Shown in pieces: positions 19,868 to 27,523 of a DNA stretch of 35,584 nucleotides. The notes below the pieces were generated by a model. It saw only the letters and a list, made by a program, of their open reading frames with translations, made no database searches and was not told the origin of the DNA. Each line of letters starts with the position of its first letter. Position 1 is the first letter of the stretch. The position numbers and the translations under genes were made by a program. The stretch is from Limisphaerales bacterium (GTDB taxonomy: Bacteria; Verrucomicrobiota; Verrucomicrobiia; Limisphaerales; BOG-1460): positions 1 to 35,584 of the forward strand of contig PLQC01000157.1 in the NCBI GenBank assembly GCA_003159675.1, written 5' to 3'.

Positions 19868-20467
19868 TCATTCAAGGCCGGCCAGGAGGGTTTCCAGTTC
19901 TTGCCGGCGCGGGTCCAACGCTCTCCGCACGGCACACTGGTTCAACCAATAAATGCCCCAATAGAGCAAGGCGAGAAACAGTGCAGAAATCACTCCGACA
20001 ATCACTGCCGGAAAGCCCGAATTTCGCGCGGGCCAGGTCGAATAGCAGATGGAAATTCCCAAAGCCGCCGCAAACGGCAGCAAATACCACCAAAAGATAT
20101 TTTTCAGAAGCCAGATCTGGTGGTTGACCTGAAGCAATGAACTTTCAATACAGGCCTTGAGGGAATCATTTGAGACTGGCTGTTTTCTGCGTTGCAGCAG
20201 GCGATCCAACACCATAAATGTGCCGACGCCGAAGCCGGCAAATGCAACCAGATAATCAGCCCAATCGTGATGCCGCATACCCTGATGCAAGAAAAACAAA
20301 GTCAGCAAAAAGGCCACGCCCACTTCCCGCACGTCGCGCCAGAATATTGTCGCCCTGAACTGTTGTTGGTTGCGCCGGACTTCCTTCAGCAGGATGTCGG
20401 CATTGATCGTCACTTGGGCGCCGGCGTCCTGGGATTGCCACGCCTTTTGCAGATCTTCAAAGTTCAT
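19868..20467 (-). CDS. Membrane protein, possible anti-sigma partner of ECF sigma factor
   Basis: This 199-residue protein is encoded right after the ECF sigma factor and overlaps it by 11 bases. The N-terminus (MNFEDLQKAWQSQD) is a short cytoplasmic segment that matches the start of many membrane proteins partnered with ECF sigma factors. Two pairs of hydrophobic helices follow: about 49-62 and 68-86, then about 123-142 and 149-171. No zinc-binding anti-sigma motif (HxxxCxxC) is present. Sequestration of the sigma factor is an inference from gene order alone. Confidence 0.75.
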   Translation of the reverse strand: MNFEDLQKAWQSQDAGAQVTINADILLKEVRRNQQQFRATIFWRDVREVGVAFLLTLFFLHQGMRHHDWADYLVAFAGFGVGTFMVLDRLLQRRKQPVSNDSLKACIESSLLQVNHQIWLLKNIFWWYLLPFAAALGISICYSTWPARNSGFPAVIVGVISALFLALLYWGIYWLNQCAVRRALDPRRQELETLLAGLE

Positions 20468-20981
20468 CGGGTGCTCCTTTCAGTTGCTCCGCCAATTGTT
20501 TGCGGATGCGATTCAGTTTCACGCCGACATAGTTTTCCGAAATGCCGAGCACCTCGGCCATCTCCTGGTAGCTCAAGCCGTCGAGGTGCATGAGCGCCAG
20601 CGAGACGTCCACCTTGGGTAGTTGGCGGATGGCGGCATAGAGCCGTTCCACAATTTCCTGTTCCGGCAGCAAATCCACATGACTCGGCTGGGCTCGGGGT
20701 GATGCGTCCAACTTCAAAAATGTTTCATGCCTCTCCCGCCGCCGCCGCTCCACGCGTCGCCAGGCCAGTGCGGTGTTGAAGGCCACGCGATAAATCCAGG
20801 TCGTCTCCTTGGCCTCGCCGCGAAAGGCCGGGATGGATGACCACAGTTGCAGAAGAACATCTTGAAACAAATCGTCCTGATCTTGCGGCGCAGTCGCGCA
20901 GCCACGAACCACCTTCAACATGAGCCCGAGATGCTCCTCCAGCCATCGCCGAAATATCGTTTCCTGTTCCTGAGCGGTCAT
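20457..20981 (-). CDS. ECF-family RNA polymerase sigma factor
   Basis: This is an extracytoplasmic-function sigma factor of 174 residues. Region 2 contains DQDDLFQDVLLQLWSSIPAF and the promoter-melting part ETTWIYRVAFNTALAWRR. Region 4 has a helix-turn-helix LSYQEMAEVLGISENYVGVK that would read the -35 element. A TTG at 20996 lies five codons upstream, but the ATG at 20981 is preferred; neither has a clear ribosome site. It overlaps the next gene, which encodes a membrane protein that may control it. It is divergent from the radical SAM operon across a 217-base gap. Confidence 0.94.
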   Translation of the reverse strand: MTAQEQETIFRRWLEEHLGLMLKVVRGCATAPQDQDDLFQDVLLQLWSSIPAFRGEAKETTWIYRVAFNTALAWRRVERRRRERHETFLKLDASPRAQPSHVDLLPEQEIVERLYAAIRQLPKVDVSLALMHLDGLSYQEMAEVLGISENYVGVKLNRIRKQLAEQLKGAPDEL

Positions 20982-21027
20982 TGAAGGCGTCTGCAATCAA
21001 TTGAATAGTGACCATGCCCCACCCTTT

Positions 21028-21057
21028 CTTACATAGAAAATGCGCTTTTTTTACAAT
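21028..21057 (+). promoter_or_regulatory. Candidate sigma-70 promoter for the radical SAM operon
   Basis: CTTACA (21028-21033) and TACAAT (21052-21057) are separated by 18 bases in an AT-rich patch within otherwise GC-rich DNA. The -10 matches 5 of 6 consensus bases and the -35 matches 4 of 6. Transcription would begin near 21064, giving a leader of about 135 bases before the ATG at 21199. Confidence 0.4.
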
Positions 21058-21103
21058 GGAAAGACACAAATCTTCTTTGACTCGACGGCCATTTCCGTAT
21101 TGG

Positions 21104-21120
21104 ATGGCACCTGCCACGCA
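21104..21120 (+). promoter_or_regulatory. Second candidate sigma-54 (-24/-12) promoter
   Basis: TGGCACCTGCCACGCA (21105-21120) has an exact TGGCAC block and a GC exactly 10 bases after the GG. Like the site at 9535 it has ACGC instead of TTGC at -12. It lies 79 bases before the radical SAM gene. By chance about one such match is expected in a window of this size, so the position and orientation are the main support. Confidence 0.35.
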
Positions 21121-21198
21121 GCAGGCGACCTGTCGCGCCTCTTCTGAATCCCAGACGAGCATCCATCTCGCCCGACCCGATCTTGCGGGACAATATTT

Positions 21199-23151
21199 AT
21201 GAATAAGAAAGTTCTCTTGACCAGCGTCTGCCGTCCCATGGGACCGGACTTCGGTGATGCGCCTTCCGTCGGTTACGAACTCCTCCATCGGCAGGTGACG
21301 CGCGCCCAGGGGATGTTCAGCCCGCGCACGGTGAACGTGCATTTTTCCCTCGATTACATCGCCGAAAACCTCGACATGCCCACGGTGGTCCTGCAGTACC
21401 CATCCCGGCGGGAGCTGATCCGCGAACTCAAGAAGGGATACGATTACGTGGGCATCTCCTTCATCATGGCGGTCATGCACAAGATGAAGGAGATGGTCGC
21501 CCTGATCCGGCAGTATGCGCCTCAAAGCAAAATCGTCCTCGGCGGCTACGGCACGGTGTTGAAAGACGACGTGCTCAAACCTTATGCCGACTACATCTGC
21601 CGCGAGGAAGGCGTCGCCTTTTTTCGGCGGCTGTTGGGTGAACCCGAAATTCCCATGCCGTACAAGCACCCGCTGATCGTGAGTTGGCTGCGGATTTTCG
21701 GCTGGAAAGTGTCGGGCACGGGCAAGATCTTCGCCGGGCTTGGCTGCCCCAACGGCTGTGATTTCTGCTGCACCTCGCACTTCTTCTCCCGCAAACACAT
21801 CAAGCTCCTGCCCGACGGCAAAGACATCTTTGCCGTGGTCGAGCGTTACCTGGACATGGACCCGGACCTGGTGTTCCTGATCCTGGACGAGGATTTTTTG
21901 CTCAATAAAAAGCGGGCGATGGAATTCCGGGAGTGCGTGATGAAAAGCGGAAAGACGATTTCCGTTTTCGCGTTCTCGAGCGTCAAAGCGATCAGCCAGT
22001 ACACCATCCAGGAAATCCTGGAAATGGGGATAGACGGCTTCTGGATCGGTTACGAAGGGACGCGTTCGAACTACGCAAAACAGCAGGGACGGCCCATTCA
22101 GGAAATTCTCACGGAGTTTCGCGAGCATGGCATCACCGTACTGACGTCGATGATCGTGGGGTTCGATTACCAGAATCGCGAGATCGTGGCGAAGGAACTG
22201 GAGGGTCTGATGGAGCTCAAGCCCGCGCTGGGGCAGTTCCTGATTTACGGACCCGTGCCCGGCACGCCTTTTTACGAACGTATCATCAAGGAAAACCTGT
22301 TGCAGGACGTTTACACCACCGACAAGGATCTGTTTTATCGTCGGGCGGATGGATTCCGGACCATGATCAAGCACCCGACGCTTTCGCCCGAAGCGATCGA
22401 AGACATTCAGCGCTGGTGTTTCGAGGAAGACTTCCAGCGGCTGGGCCCGAGCATCTTCCGGGTCCTGGAAGCGCGGCTGCTTGGTTTCCAGAAACTCAAG
22501 GATTCGCCGAACCCCTTTCTGCGCGCAAAAGCCGAATACTACGCCCGGGAATTGAGGGTGGCCTACCCGGTCTTTTTGACGGGAAGACTGCTGGGTCCAA
22601 ACGCCCGGATACGGCGCTGGATCAGGGAATTGGAACGGCGGGTTCACGCCGAACTGGGTCGCCCCACGCGTGCGCAACAATCCAAGTCCTTGCTGGCGGT
22701 GGGCGCGGCGTTGTGGGCCGGGCTCACGTTGAAGTTGAACCTGTTTCAGCATCCCAAACTGGTGCGGACGACCTACCGGATGCCGAGCGAGCGCTGGAGC
22801 GCGTTCGGTCTTTGGGAGGAAATCGCGCGCAAGACCCGAAGCCCCGAACTGTCCGTCCAGGTTGATCTGCAGCATGCCAAGCAACAGGTCTGGATGCGTC
22901 TGGAAGGCACTCTTTCGGCAGCCAATGCATATGGCCTGGGGCAACGCATCTCCGAATCCCTGGCGCGCAGCAAGAGTCGTCTCGTCCTGGACTTGAAGAA
23001 GCTCCGCTGGGACAAGGCGGAGGACCTGCGTCCCTTGAGGGAAAAACTTTCACCCAACCGCTCGCGCATCCGGCTGGTCTTGCCCACACTGTCGGCAACC
23101 CATCCTGAACTGATCCTTCTCGCAAACGTGTTTCAACATTACAGGGGATGA
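21199..23151 (+). CDS. Cobalamin-binding-type radical SAM enzyme with STAS-like C-terminal domain
   Basis: This 650-residue enzyme is of the B12-binding radical SAM class. Residues 1-150 form a cobalamin-binding-type Rossmann domain (YDYVGISFIMAVMHKMKEMV, then KIVLGGYGT); the DxHxxG motif is missing, as in many class B members. The radical SAM barrel has the iron-sulfur motif GCPNGCDFCC with Cys 183, 187 and 190 (CxxxCxxC). A helical extension follows. The last 95 residues (about 555-650) look STAS-like: VWMRLEGTLSAANAYGLGQR, then SRLVLDLKKLRW. Class members methylate or rearrange unreactive carbons; the substrate is unknown. Two exporter genes follow on the same strand. The ATG at 21199 has only a weak GCGGGA ribosome site and overlaps the stop of a short upstream frame. 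Confidence 0.85.
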   Translation: MNKKVLLTSVCRPMGPDFGDAPSVGYELLHRQVTRAQGMFSPRTVNVHFSLDYIAENLDMPTVVLQYPSRRELIRELKKGYDYVGISFIMAVMHKMKEMVALIRQYAPQSKIVLGGYGTVLKDDVLKPYADYICREEGVAFFRRLLGEPEIPMPYKHPLIVSWLRIFGWKVSGTGKIFAGLGCPNGCDFCCTSHFFSRKHIKLLPDGKDIFAVVERYLDMDPDLVFLILDEDFLLNKKRAMEFRECVMKSGKTISVFAFSSVKAISQYTIQEILEMGIDGFWIGYEGTRSNYAKQQGRPIQEILTEFREHGITVLTSMIVGFDYQNREIVAKELEGLMELKPALGQFLIYGPVPGTPFYERIIKENLLQDVYTTDKDLFYRRADGFRTMIKHPTLSPEAIEDIQRWCFEEDFQRLGPSIFRVLEARLLGFQKLKDSPNPFLRAKAEYYARELRVAYPVFLTGRLLGPNARIRRWIRELERRVHAELGRPTRAQQSKSLLAVGAALWAGLTLKLNLFQHPKLVRTTYRMPSERWSAFGLWEEIARKTRSPELSVQVDLQHAKQQVWMRLEGTLSAANAYGLGQRISESLARSKSRLVLDLKKLRWDKAEDLRPLREKLSPNRSRIRLVLPTLSATHPELILLANVFQHYRG

Positions 23152-23517
23152 AGAGTTGAAACCCGGCGCGCCGGTCCGTGTTGGCACGCTGCCCAGGCGC
23201 CGCCTTTTCCATCGGCCGTTCAACTCGCGGCGATGAGCGGGTGGGCGCGGGATGCACCAGACCCCGCTTGTCGTTCGCGGATCGGAAGCGGCCTTGGCCG
23301 ATGCCTGCAACCGCATTGCACCTGCCGTTCTCATCGCCGGCAGACCACGCCTCCGCCGGCGCTTCCACCGGCTCCGGACAAACCAGGAAACTCACCAGAT
23401 TGGCGGGGTTCAACACACCGATTCCGCCGGCGCGCAGTCCGAACATTAACCTCCGCTGAAAGCGGATTAAAATTCTGGATTGGACGAATCCCGAACCCGT
23501 ATCCTGACAGGCTGAAT
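23152..23517. other. Intergenic region with palindromic repeat element
   Basis: This 366-base gap lies between the radical SAM gene and the first exporter gene. The first 75 bases hold a palindromic repeat element, described separately. The remainder has open frames on both strands without start, codon or homology support. No convincing precursor peptide was found. AGG at 23509-23511 is the ribosome site of the next gene. Confidence 0.5.
23153..23226. repeat. REP-like palindromic element
   Basis: The ends GAGTTGAA (at about 23153-23160) and TTCAACTC (at about 23219-23226) are inverted repeats. Inside is a perfect 12-bp palindrome CCGGCGCGCCGG. Read on the minus strand it gives the frame SPRVERPMEKAA, a string that I recall from many hypothetical proteins of Verrucomicrobiota, suggesting an interspersed repeat family. 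That recollection needs a genome search. Confidence 0.5.
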
Positions 23518-25392
23518 ATGACCTTCCCCGATCCCGCCAGCCAGAGCGAGCGCCGGTATTCCAACGGCGAACTCGTCCGCCGTTTGCTCTCGCTGGCGTG
23601 GCAGTTCCGCCGGGATTGTCTGCTGTCGCTACTGCTCGGCCTGACGCTCCTGCTGCTGGGTCTGCTGGGACTGCAGTTGTTGGGAGTGGTCATCGACGTT
23701 ATCCGGCACGCGCTGGATGCGACGCAGCGCGCCCCGGCGTATCCGTTTGGCTGGACGCCACCGGAAAGCTGGACTCCGCTCCGAATCGTCACGGCGCTGT
23801 CGCTGGCGATCGTCGCGCAGGCCCTGCTGCGGGCCATCCTGACCTACCAGTACAACATGGTCACGGCCCGGTTGACCCAGGGAAAAATCGTGCCGGATTT
23901 GCGGGGCCGGATCTACGCCCGGCTGCAGCAGCTCAGCTTCCGCTTCTTCGAGATGCACGGATCCAGCTCGATTTTCAATCGCGTGACCGGCGATGTGCAG
24001 AACACGCGATTGTTTGTGGACGGCGTTGTGTTACAGGGCATCAACATGCTGCTCACGCTGGTTGCCTACCTGCTCTTCATGTGGCGCATCCATCCATCGC
24101 TCACCCTGGCGTGCCTGTCGGTAACCCTCGCCCTCGGGTGGGTCACGCAGCATTATTCGGCGCGGTTGCGGCCGGGTTACCTGCGCAACCGGGAGTTGTA
24201 CGACGGCCTGGTCGAACAGTTCAGCGAAAGCATTCGCGGCGTGCAAACCATCAAAGGGTTCGCCGCGGAAGCGCTCCAGGTCCGGCGGTTTGAAGAGGCG
24301 AACGGGGAGGTTTCCCTCCAGCAACGGCAGATTTTTCTCGACCTGTCCGTGTTCACCCCGGCAACACAGTTCCTGTCGCAGTTGAGCCTGGTCATCCTGT
24401 TCGCCTATGGCGGCTGGCTCTATGTCCACGGACGCATCGCGCTCGGCAGCGGCCTGGTCGTCTTCGCCGCCCTGCTCCAGCAGTTTAATGGACAGGTCGC
24501 CAACATCACCACGATCGCCAATTCCGTCCAGCAAAGTTTCACGGCCGCGCGCCGCGTCTTCGAGGTGCTGGACACGCCCTCCGAGGTGCAAAACCGGCCG
24601 GCCGCGATCGTGCCGCCACGTCTGAAAGGCGAAATTGTGTTCGAGGAAGTCACGTTCGGTTATTCGCCCGAGGCGCCCGTGCTGCGGAAAATCTCATTCG
24701 CGGCGGCGCCCGGCCAGATCCTCGGCATCTTTGGAATGACCGGGGCCGGCAAAAGCTCGTTGCTGGGTTTGATTCCCCGCTTTTACGATCCGCAGCGCGG
24801 GCGGATTCTGGCGGATGGCCGGGATCTGCGGGATCTGGACCTGGACGCGTACCGGCGCCAGATCGGAATCGTGTATCAGGAGAGCTTTCTGTTTTCGAAC
24901 ACGGTGGCCGCGAACATCGCGTTCGGCATCCCGCACGCCACCCAGGATCAAATCGAGCAGGCCGCCCGCGTCGCCTCGGCGCACGAGTTCATCCGCGAAT
25001 TGCCCCACGGTTATCACACCGTCCTCGGAGAGTCGGGCGTGGACCTCTCCGGCGGGCAGCGCCAACGCCTGGCACTCGCCCGCGCGCTGCTGCTGCAGCC
25101 ACCGATTCTGATCCTCGACGACCCGACCGCCGCGGTGGACCCGAAAACGGAGCACGAGATCGCCTCGGCCCTGCGCCATGCCATGGCGGGTCGCACGACC
25201 TTCATTGTCTCCAATCGACTGAGCCTCCTGCGCCGGGCGGGCGTGATCCTGGTGCTGGACAAGGGGCGCCTGATCGAAATGGGACGGCACGAAGACCTCG
25301 CGCAGAAGCCGGGGCCCTACCGCGAAACAGCGCTGCTCCAATTGATGGACCTGGGCCCGGATCCCGAGGGAGTGGAGATGGGAACAGGATGA
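23518..25392 (+). CDS. ABC exporter half-transporter with degenerate catalytic site
   Basis: This is a membrane-plus-ATPase half-transporter of 624 residues. It starts at the ATG at 23518 (AGG ribosome site 6 bases before); the open frame upstream is unsupported. Six hydrophobic helices (about 30-320) precede the nucleotide-binding domain: Walker A GMTGAGKS with Lys 412, Q-loop VYQESFLF, signature LSGGQ (510-514), and Walker B ILILDD. The residue after the Walker B Asp is Asp 535, not the catalytic Glu, and the H-loop His is Asn 566 (VSNRLSLL). Both are typical of the non-hydrolytic site of heterodimeric exporters such as TM287/288. Its intact signature would serve the partner's ATP site. Its stop overlaps the partner gene by 4 bases. 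Confidence 0.93.
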   Translation: MTFPDPASQSERRYSNGELVRRLLSLAWQFRRDCLLSLLLGLTLLLLGLLGLQLLGVVIDVIRHALDATQRAPAYPFGWTPPESWTPLRIVTALSLAIVAQALLRAILTYQYNMVTARLTQGKIVPDLRGRIYARLQQLSFRFFEMHGSSSIFNRVTGDVQNTRLFVDGVVLQGINMLLTLVAYLLFMWRIHPSLTLACLSVTLALGWVTQHYSARLRPGYLRNRELYDGLVEQFSESIRGVQTIKGFAAEALQVRRFEEANGEVSLQQRQIFLDLSVFTPATQFLSQLSLVILFAYGGWLYVHGRIALGSGLVVFAALLQQFNGQVANITTIANSVQQSFTAARRVFEVLDTPSEVQNRPAAIVPPRLKGEIVFEEVTFGYSPEAPVLRKISFAAAPGQILGIFGMTGAGKSSLLGLIPRFYDPQRGRILADGRDLRDLDLDAYRRQIGIVYQESFLFSNTVAANIAFGIPHATQDQIEQAARVASAHEFIRELPHGYHTVLGESGVDLSGGQRQRLALARALLLQPPILILDDPTAAVDPKTEHEIASALRHAMAGRTTFIVSNRLSLLRRAGVILVLDKGRLIEMGRHEDLAQKPGPYRETALLQLMDLGPDPEGVEMGTG

Positions 25393-27248
25393 AGCCACCG
25401 GACCCGACTCTCGACAGTCTCGACCACGCGCGCGAGGCGATCACCTGGTTTCGCCCGATGGAGGACCGGGAAGCCGATCACGCTCCATTGAGAGCGACTC
25501 TCATCCGCCGGATCTTCACTTATGCGCGACGATATCGCGGGCGGCGCAACTGCCTTTTTGTTCTCACCTTCCTGCGTGGCCTCCAGTTGCCCGCCCTGGC
25601 GTGGATGATCGGGCAGACGATCAACGGCCCGATCGCGGGCCATGATCTGCCCGGCATCTATCTCCATGCCGCGATTTATCTGGTCCTGGTTGTGTTCATG
25701 GTGGTGACGCTGCACTTTCGGCAGCGGCTCGCACTCGAACTGGGCGAAGCCGTCGCGCACGACATGCGTGCGGAATTATTTCAAAAGCTGATGACGCTGC
25801 CGATGTCGTTCTTCAACAAGACCAAATTCGGCCGCATCATCAGCCGGATGACGTCGGACATTGAAAATGTACGCGTGGCCGTGCAGGACGTGGCATTCGT
25901 CGTCACGATCCAGGCCGTGCAAATGGTCGTGGCCGCCGGGCTCATGGTCTGGTACGACTGGAAGCTGTTTTCGCTGATGCTGATGCTGGTGCCGGCCATC
26001 TGGGTGCTGAACGACAACTACCGGCGTGAAGCCAGCCATCAGTTGCGAAAAGTGCAGGAAACCTGGAGCCGCCTGACCTCCACGCTCGCCGAGTCGGTCA
26101 GTGGGATCCGCGTCACGCAGGCGTTCGTGCGACAGGAGATCAACGCGGGGTTTTTCCGCAAGCTGGTGAACGTGCATGGCGAAAACAACGTCGGCGCCGC
26201 GCATGCCTCCGCGGTGTTCATTCCCCTGCTCCAGATGAAGAGCCAGCTTTTCCTGGGTGTCATGGCCCTGCTCAGCGGCTATGGCGCGCTCCGCTGGCAC
26301 GGATGGCTGCACATGAACGTCACCGACCTCGTCATGTTCTTCTTCCTGGCCAATTTTTTCTTCGACCCCATCCAGGTGATCGGGAACCAGTACAACCAGG
26401 CGCTGGCCGCCATGGCTGGCGCCGAACGCTTCTTCCGGCTCATCGACCTCGAACCCGAATGGAAGGATGCGCCGACGGCAAAGCCGCTGCCTCCGGTCCG
26501 CGGACACGTCGAATTCCGAAAGGTGTGCTTCGAATACGAACCCGGTCGCCCGGTCCTGACGGATATTTCGTTCATTGCGGAACCGGGGCAGACGGTGGCC
26601 CTGGTCGGCCACACAGGCAGCGGCAAGACCACGCTCGCCGGCCTGCTCCAGAAATTTTATCTGCCGACACGCGGGAGCGTGCGCGTGGACGGCCGGGATC
26701 TTCTCGAGACGACCAGCGACTCGCTCCATCTGCAGATGGGAAGCGTGCAACAGCACAACGTGCTGTTCGCCGGTTCCGTCTCTGACAACATCCGGTTCGC
26801 GCGGCCGAACGCCGGAGAGGCTGACGTGCGCGCAACGCTCCGGGCTTTGGACTGCCTCGACCTGTTGGAGGCGCTGCCACGCGGCCTGGAAACGCAGGTG
26901 GGCGAGAAAAGCGCCGCCCTCTCCGCCGGTCAACGACAGCTCGTCTGCTTCGCCCGGGCGCTCCTCGCCGACCCGCGCATCCTCGTCCTCGATGAGGCCA
27001 CCAGCGCCATCGACACCGTCACCGAATCCCGTTTGCAACGGGCACTGGAAGTTCTCCTCCGCAGACGCACGGCCTTTGTCGTCGCACATCGCCTCAGCAC
27101 AATCCGCAAGGCCGACCTGGTGCTCGTGCTCGAGCAGGGCCGGATCGTCGAGCGGGGGACGCACCCGACCCTGCTGGCGGCCGGGGGTATTTACGCCCGA
27201 CTACACAGGGAATTCGTTCGCGGGAGTCTCGATGGCAGAACAGGTTAG
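25389..27248 (+). CDS. ABC exporter half-transporter with consensus catalytic residues
   Basis: This is the partner half-transporter, 619 residues, with the same six-helix plus ATPase layout. Walker A is GHTGSGKT with Lys 413. Walker B is RILVLDEATSAID with catalytic Glu 536, and the H-loop has His 567 (AHRLSTI). Its signature is LSAGQ (511-515) instead of LSGGQ; this motif would pair with the degenerate Walker B of the other subunit. The two proteins are therefore complementary, with one consensus and one degenerate ATP site. The ATG at 25389 overlaps the previous stop. No C39 peptidase domain is present, so it is not a leader-cleaving peptide exporter. It could move a lipid, drug or the product of the radical SAM enzyme. 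Confidence 0.94.
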   Translation: MKPPDPTLDSLDHAREAITWFRPMEDREADHAPLRATLIRRIFTYARRYRGRRNCLFVLTFLRGLQLPALAWMIGQTINGPIAGHDLPGIYLHAAIYLVLVVFMVVTLHFRQRLALELGEAVAHDMRAELFQKLMTLPMSFFNKTKFGRIISRMTSDIENVRVAVQDVAFVVTIQAVQMVVAAGLMVWYDWKLFSLMLMLVPAIWVLNDNYRREASHQLRKVQETWSRLTSTLAESVSGIRVTQAFVRQEINAGFFRKLVNVHGENNVGAAHASAVFIPLLQMKSQLFLGVMALLSGYGALRWHGWLHMNVTDLVMFFFLANFFFDPIQVIGNQYNQALAAMAGAERFFRLIDLEPEWKDAPTAKPLPPVRGHVEFRKVCFEYEPGRPVLTDISFIAEPGQTVALVGHTGSGKTTLAGLLQKFYLPTRGSVRVDGRDLLETTSDSLHLQMGSVQQHNVLFAGSVSDNIRFARPNAGEADVRATLRALDCLDLLEALPRGLETQVGEKSAALSAGQRQLVCFARALLADPRILVLDEATSAIDTVTESRLQRALEVLLRRRTAFVVAHRLSTIRKADLVLVLEQGRIVERGTHPTLLAAGGIYARLHREFVRGSLDGRTG

Positions 27249-27523
27249 CCTGGTTCCCGAAGGCTGTCGCCAGTGGTGGCAGCGATTTGCCGCCGCGCGT
27301 CCCATCCCGCCTGCAGGTCGGCCTTCCGCGACCGGAACATCGTCCGCCGAATTGCTTCCATTAAGCCGGACCGAGCAACACCGGATTCCAGAGTCACCAA
27401 ATTACCTTATAAAGTTCATTCGATAACTGCCGATAACGAACAATGCAGACTCTTCCCAAGCACGCAGATCCGGGCGGGCGATGGCTCGAATCTCATCCTG
27501 CGGAGCCACTGATATCTTCGTTG
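27249..27523 (+). other. Intergenic region before the kinase pseudogene, possible weak promoter
   Basis: No gene is supported in these 275 bases. A weak sigma-70 pair may exist: TTCCAG (27386-27391) and TATAAA (27408-27413), 16 bases apart. The open frame of the following pseudogene reaches back to 27443, but that part has no resemblance to the intact paralogue. Confidence 0.3.

Noticed and set aside
20725-22944. 739-codon open frame on the minus strand
   Set aside because: It is antisense to the radical SAM gene, whose Cys motif and domains are clear; its composition is that of a shadow frame.
23178-23459. 93-codon frame as a possible precursor peptide for the radical SAM enzyme
   Set aside because: It overlaps the repeat element, has no ribosome site and no leader/core pattern.
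25776-27164. 462-codon open frame on the minus strand
   Set aside because: It is antisense to the second ABC exporter subunit and has no recognisable motif.
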